NCBI RefSeq assembly: GCF_014873875.1
Contig: NZ_JADBEM010000001.1
Coordinates: forward strand, 6,820,001-6,884,000
DNA length: 64,000 nt
Direction of reading: 5' to 3'
Origin: Actinopolymorpha pittospori
GTDB taxonomy: Bacteria > Actinomycetota > Actinomycetes > Propionibacteriales > Actinopolymorphaceae
Position 1 is the first letter of the stretch. Every line of letters starts with the position of its first letter. Made by a program: the position numbers and the translations under genes. The notes beneath the pieces are model-generated. The model did no database searches and had not been told where the DNA came from. It was given only the letters and a program-made list of their open reading frames with translations. Of this stretch, positions 61,111 to 64,000 are shown one piece after another.

Positions 61111-61722
61111 TTGGTGCATCGTGTCCCACAGCTCTGCGTCGGCGCGGGTTGGCTTGCCTTCATCGCGCAGGACGGACGATCGGTGTCGAGCGATCGCCCC
61201 GACCAGCACGCCTGGGTCATCGTGGCGATGACGACCGCCGGCGGGGGCCTCGCCGGTGCCTGTCAGGGGTGGCTGGCCATCGCGGCGTGTTTGTACCTGG
61301 TCGGTGGGGCAGTCGTGACGTGGGTCGATCTGGACGTTCACCGCGTTCCGGACCGCGTGCTGGCGGCTTGGGTGCCGGTGCTGTTCGGGTCGCTGGTCCT
61401 GGCCGCGGTTACGACGGGCGACCGGATGATCCTGGGCGGTGCCGCGATGGGCGCGGTAGCGCTCGGCGGCCTGTTCCTGGTGCTCGCGCTCGTCGGGTCG
61501 ATGGGTTTGGGGGATGTCACGCTCGCTGCGGTGACTGGCCTGCCGCTTGGTGCGATGGGGAGGAGCTTTCTGACCACCGCGGTGTTTGCCTGTTTCGCCG
61601 CAGCCGCCGTGGCCGGTGTGTGGCTGCTCATCCGTGGGATTTCCCGAAGAGCGCACCTTGCGTTCGGGCCGGCGATCGTGGTTGGTGGGGCAGCTGCCGT
61701 CATCCGGTTCGGGCTGAGGTAG
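61111..61722 (+). CDS. Short A24-family prepilin peptidase-like protein
   Basis: A protein of about 203 residues with six hydrophobic segments. The two catalytic Asp sites of type IV prepilin peptidases are WVDLDVHRVPDRVLAAW and SMGLGDVTLAAVTGLPLG (the GxGDxx motif). The N-terminal methylase domain and zinc cysteines of PilD are absent, as in FlaK/CpaA-type and many actinobacterial peptidases. TTG 61111 directly abuts the preceding stop; GTG 61114 is equally possible. No pilin or tad genes are in the window. Confidence 0.75.
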   Translation: MVHRVPQLCVGAGWLAFIAQDGRSVSSDRPDQHAWVIVAMTTAGGGLAGACQGWLAIAACLYLVGGAVVTWVDLDVHRVPDRVLAAWVPVLFGSLVLAAVTTGDRMILGGAAMGAVALGGLFLVLALVGSMGLGDVTLAAVTGLPLGAMGRSFLTTAVFACFAAAAVAGVWLLIRGISRRAHLAFGPAIVVGGAAAVIRFGLR

Positions 61723-61845
61723 TGGGCGTGAGGACGCGACTTCTCCTGGCTCTAGTGACGTACGGGAGACGGTGCCTGGCCAACTCGACATCGAGCGGTG
61801 ACGGCTGCCTCGTCGGACGCTGCCGCGCTACCACGAACGATCTGC

Positions 61846-62332
61846 TCAGGTGAGTCTGGACTCGCCGAGATCCAGATAGGTCGTGAACGCCTTCTCCGTC
61901 CCCCACTGGAGACTTACGTACAGCATGTTGAGGGTCTGGTGCGCCCAGTATCGTTGCAGCGTTGCCGGCTCGAGGCACTCTGCGAGGACCTGCTCCACCC
62001 GGCGCACCGCTCCTGGGGTGGGCCGAGCGTCGGCGGGCCGTGTGGCCGCGTCGAAGCTGAGGGTGTGCAGAAGCTTCACGAGTCCGAACCGGCGGTCGCC
62101 GCGAGCGACACCGTAGTTCCAGTCGACGACACCCGAGATGTTTCCCTCGGAATCGAACAGCACGTTGGGAACGGTCAGGTCGACATGAACGAGGTCGTCG
62201 CCGATCACATCCGTGGCGCGGTCTGCGCCCGCCGTCCTCCGGATGGCATGCAGGAGTCGCCGAGCCCGCGGACTGTACCCTTCGATCAGATCGAACGGGA
62301 CCGCGTCTCCAGGCCGGCCAAGGCTTAGCCTC
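61846..62332 (-). pseudogene. APH-family phosphotransferase, 5'-truncated
   Basis: The frame reads GRPGDAVPFDLIEGYSPRAR, RLLHAIRRTAGADRATDVIG, then the catalytic loop DDLVHVDLTVPNVLFDSEGN (HxDxxxxN) and SGVVDWNYGVARGDRRFGLV (metal Asp). The C-terminal half is intact to the stop at 61846, but at about 62332 the frame meets a stop and enters the flank of the IS1380 element. The N-lobe is lost, so this kinase is inactive. GTG 62208 could start a 120-residue peptide. Confidence 0.7.
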
Positions 62333-62445
62333 GGCTATTCACGTGGGTCGGCGGCACGGGGTCTAAATGCGGCGGAGTGCCTTGCCTGTAAGGAAGAATC
62401 GGTGTTTGAGGACAACGATCTTTCTCGTAGAAAGGCACTCCGTAG
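62333..62445 (+). promoter_or_regulatory. IS1380 left flank and leader with long inverted repeat
   Basis: CGGAGTGCCTT (62373-62383) and AAGGCACTCCG (62432-62442) are perfect 11-bp arms with 48 bases between, ending 3 bases before the transposase GTG. Folding would hide the start region and could limit transposase synthesis, or the arms could be subterminal transposase sites. The left end of the element probably lies at about 62335-62350. Confidence 0.5.
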
Positions 62446-63903
62446 GTGAAGCGTAGCAAGGGTTCGTCGGGTGGGAAGAGGGCACGGCGAGGCAAGGATG
62501 GTTCGGCTGGCGGCAGGGGTGGCGTGGCTGGGCCGCGGTTTCGGGTCAGCTCGGATGGGCACGGGTTGGCCTCGCATGCGGGTGTGTCGATGCTGCGCGA
62601 GCTCGCTGAGTTCGTGGGTCTGACCAGGTTCGTCACCCAGGCGTTGGCTGACACGTATCGGGGCCCGTGGCTTCACTCCCCGGGGCAGGTGTTCGCTGAT
62701 CAGGCGTGTGCGATCGCCGATGGGGCGACGTCGACGTCGGGGATCGCGGTGTTGCGGGACCGCCCGCAACTGCACGGGGCGGTGGCCAGTCAGCCGACCG
62801 TGTGGCGGCTGGTCGACAGGATCGATGAACAGCATCTGGGGCTGGTGCGCCAGGCGCGGGCGAAGGCGCGTGAGCGGGCCTGGCAGGCGGGAGCGGCCCC
62901 GGACCTGGAGGCCACCGGTGGGTATCTGCACATCGACTTCGATGCCACGATCACCATCGCTCACAGCGAGAAGTCCGGCGCTGCACCGACCTGGAAGAAG
63001 AGCTTCGGGTTCCATCCGCTGCACTCCTATCTGGACCGGCCCGAGATCTCCGGCGGGGAGTCGCTGGCTGGGATCCTTCGGCCCGGAAACGCCGGGTCGA
63101 ACACCATCGCCGACCACAAGACACTGCTGGACCTGACCCTTGAAGCGCTCCCGGAGTCCTACCGGCCTGGCGTCGACGGTGCGCCGGAGATCCTGATCCG
63201 GGCCGATGCGGCCGGGGCGACCTACGACTTCGCCGCCTACTGCCGGCAGAAACACTGCGAGTTCAGCTTCTCCACCGAGTCGACCCCCACCTATGTGGGG
63301 ATCGCCGACGCGGTGGACGAGCAGCTGTGGGCGACCGCGATCGAAGACGACGGGATCCGTGACGGTGCCATGGTGTTCGAAGCCACACACTGTGTGGATC
63401 TGTCGAAGTGGCCGCAAGGCACCCGGCTGATCCTACGCAAGGAACGCCCGCATCCGGGCGCCCAACTCCAACTGCACAACACCACCAGTGACGGGATGCG
63501 GCTGACCGCGTTCATCACCGACACCCCGGCCCGTGTAGTCCCCCACCAGATCCAGGGACTGGAGCTACGACACCGCCAGCACGCCCACGTCGAAGCACGG
63601 ATCAAAGACTCCGGCCACCTCGGCCTGGGCAACCTGCCGCTGGACGCGTTCTGCCACAACCAGGCCTGGTTCGAGATAGCGCTCGCCGCCGCGGATCTGA
63701 TCAGCTGGGCGAAACTGCTCGGCTTCAAAGACCACCCCGGGATCGCCAAAGCCACACCCGAAACCTTCCGCTACAAAGTCCTACACGTCGCCGGAAAAAT
63801 CGTCTCCACCGCCCGACAGCTGTATCTGAAACTGGACTCTTCCTGGACCCCCAGCCCCGCGATCGAGAAAGGCTGGACGCGCATCCGTACGGCCTTCGGC
63901 TAA
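62446..63903 (+). mobile_element. IS1380-family transposase
   Basis: A 485-residue DDE transposase of the IS1380 family. Landmarks are VSMLRELAEFVGLTRFVTQA, FADQACAIADGATSTSGIAV, the first catalytic Asp in GGYLHIDFDATITIAHSEKS, SFGFHPLHSYLDRPE, the second Asp in EILIRADAAGATYDFAAYCR and the Glu region RHRQHAHVEARIKDSGHLGL. The frame is complete and could be active. GTG 62446 is the start. It has truncated the neighbouring APH gene. The right end of the element lies beyond or just at the end of the window. Confidence 0.92.
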
Positions 63904-64000
63904 CACCCGCCGTCCCTGACCACCTCGCGAGCCGCAGAAACGGAGACCCGCAAACCCCCACTGAACAACAACAACCGGCGCCCAGCCGCCGGGCGCGCCA

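Overview
The window is very GC-rich DNA. It uses GTG and TTG starts, many start codons lie 6-8 bases after a TANNNT box (leaderless transcripts), and its families (MmyB-type XRE regulators, WYL regulators, BfrB ferritin, an F420-reductase-like protein, EfeO/EfeB, an LAxTG wall-anchor signal) are typical of a high-GC actinobacterium. Species cannot be fixed from the sequence. I found no rRNA, tRNA or CRISPR array.

Layout. (1) 0.3-16.2 kb is orderly metabolism: a flavin/PNPOx protein; a sugar or polyol catabolic group (two zinc dehydrogenases on the minus strand facing a PfkB kinase, a D-2-hydroxyacid dehydrogenase and an FGGY kinase); ferritin; a hydrolase; a thiolase; a CPBP membrane protease; and two regulated oxidoreductase units, an XRE regulator divergent from aldo/keto reductase and alcohol dehydrogenase genes, and a MerR regulator divergent from an SDR gene over a textbook 19-bp-spacer promoter. 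(2) 16.2-37 kb is an accessory region full of gene remains: a DNA ligase split into two pieces by about 2.7 kb that carries a PH-domain protein, a WXG100-like membrane protein and a YbaB protein; remnants of a P450, IS110, Tn3, serine and tyrosine recombinases and a DUF2637 protein; and an unusual concentration of aminoglycoside-resistance-like genes (three intact APH-fold genes, one APH remnant, one frameshifted AAC(3)). A small TetR/SDR/F420-reductase-like unit sits here behind a resolvase and a res-like palindrome. (3) 37-48 kb holds an SDR, efeO-efeB iron uptake, a wall-anchored phosphoesterase, an AraC-VOC pair and a UvrA-like ABC protein. (4) 48-50 kb contains a 28-bp sequence matching the XerCD/dif consensus, about 500 bp before an intact Xer-like tyrosine recombinase, so the window may span the chromosome terminus or an element that uses the dif system. 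(5) 50-58 kb has an AlkZ-like glycosylase, a GNAT, and a two-component system divergent from an ABC exporter whose first permease carries a large DUF1349/LamG-like domain outside the membrane. (6) 58-64 kb has aminopeptidase N, a small operon with a short A24 prepilin peptidase, a further APH gene cut off at its 5' end, and an IS1380 transposase at the window edge.

How genes work together. The clearest units are MerR to SDR (operator visible), XRE to AKR/ADH, WYL to VOC/GIY-YIG, TetR to SDR/F420-reductase-like, AraC with VOC, EfeO with EfeB, and the two-component system with the three-gene ABC exporter. Several reading frames (GNAT at 10.1 kb, resolvase at 27.6 kb, DHFR-like at 32.2 kb, AAC(3) at 33.0 kb) are broken by single frameshifts. 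They are either young pseudogenes or assembly errors.
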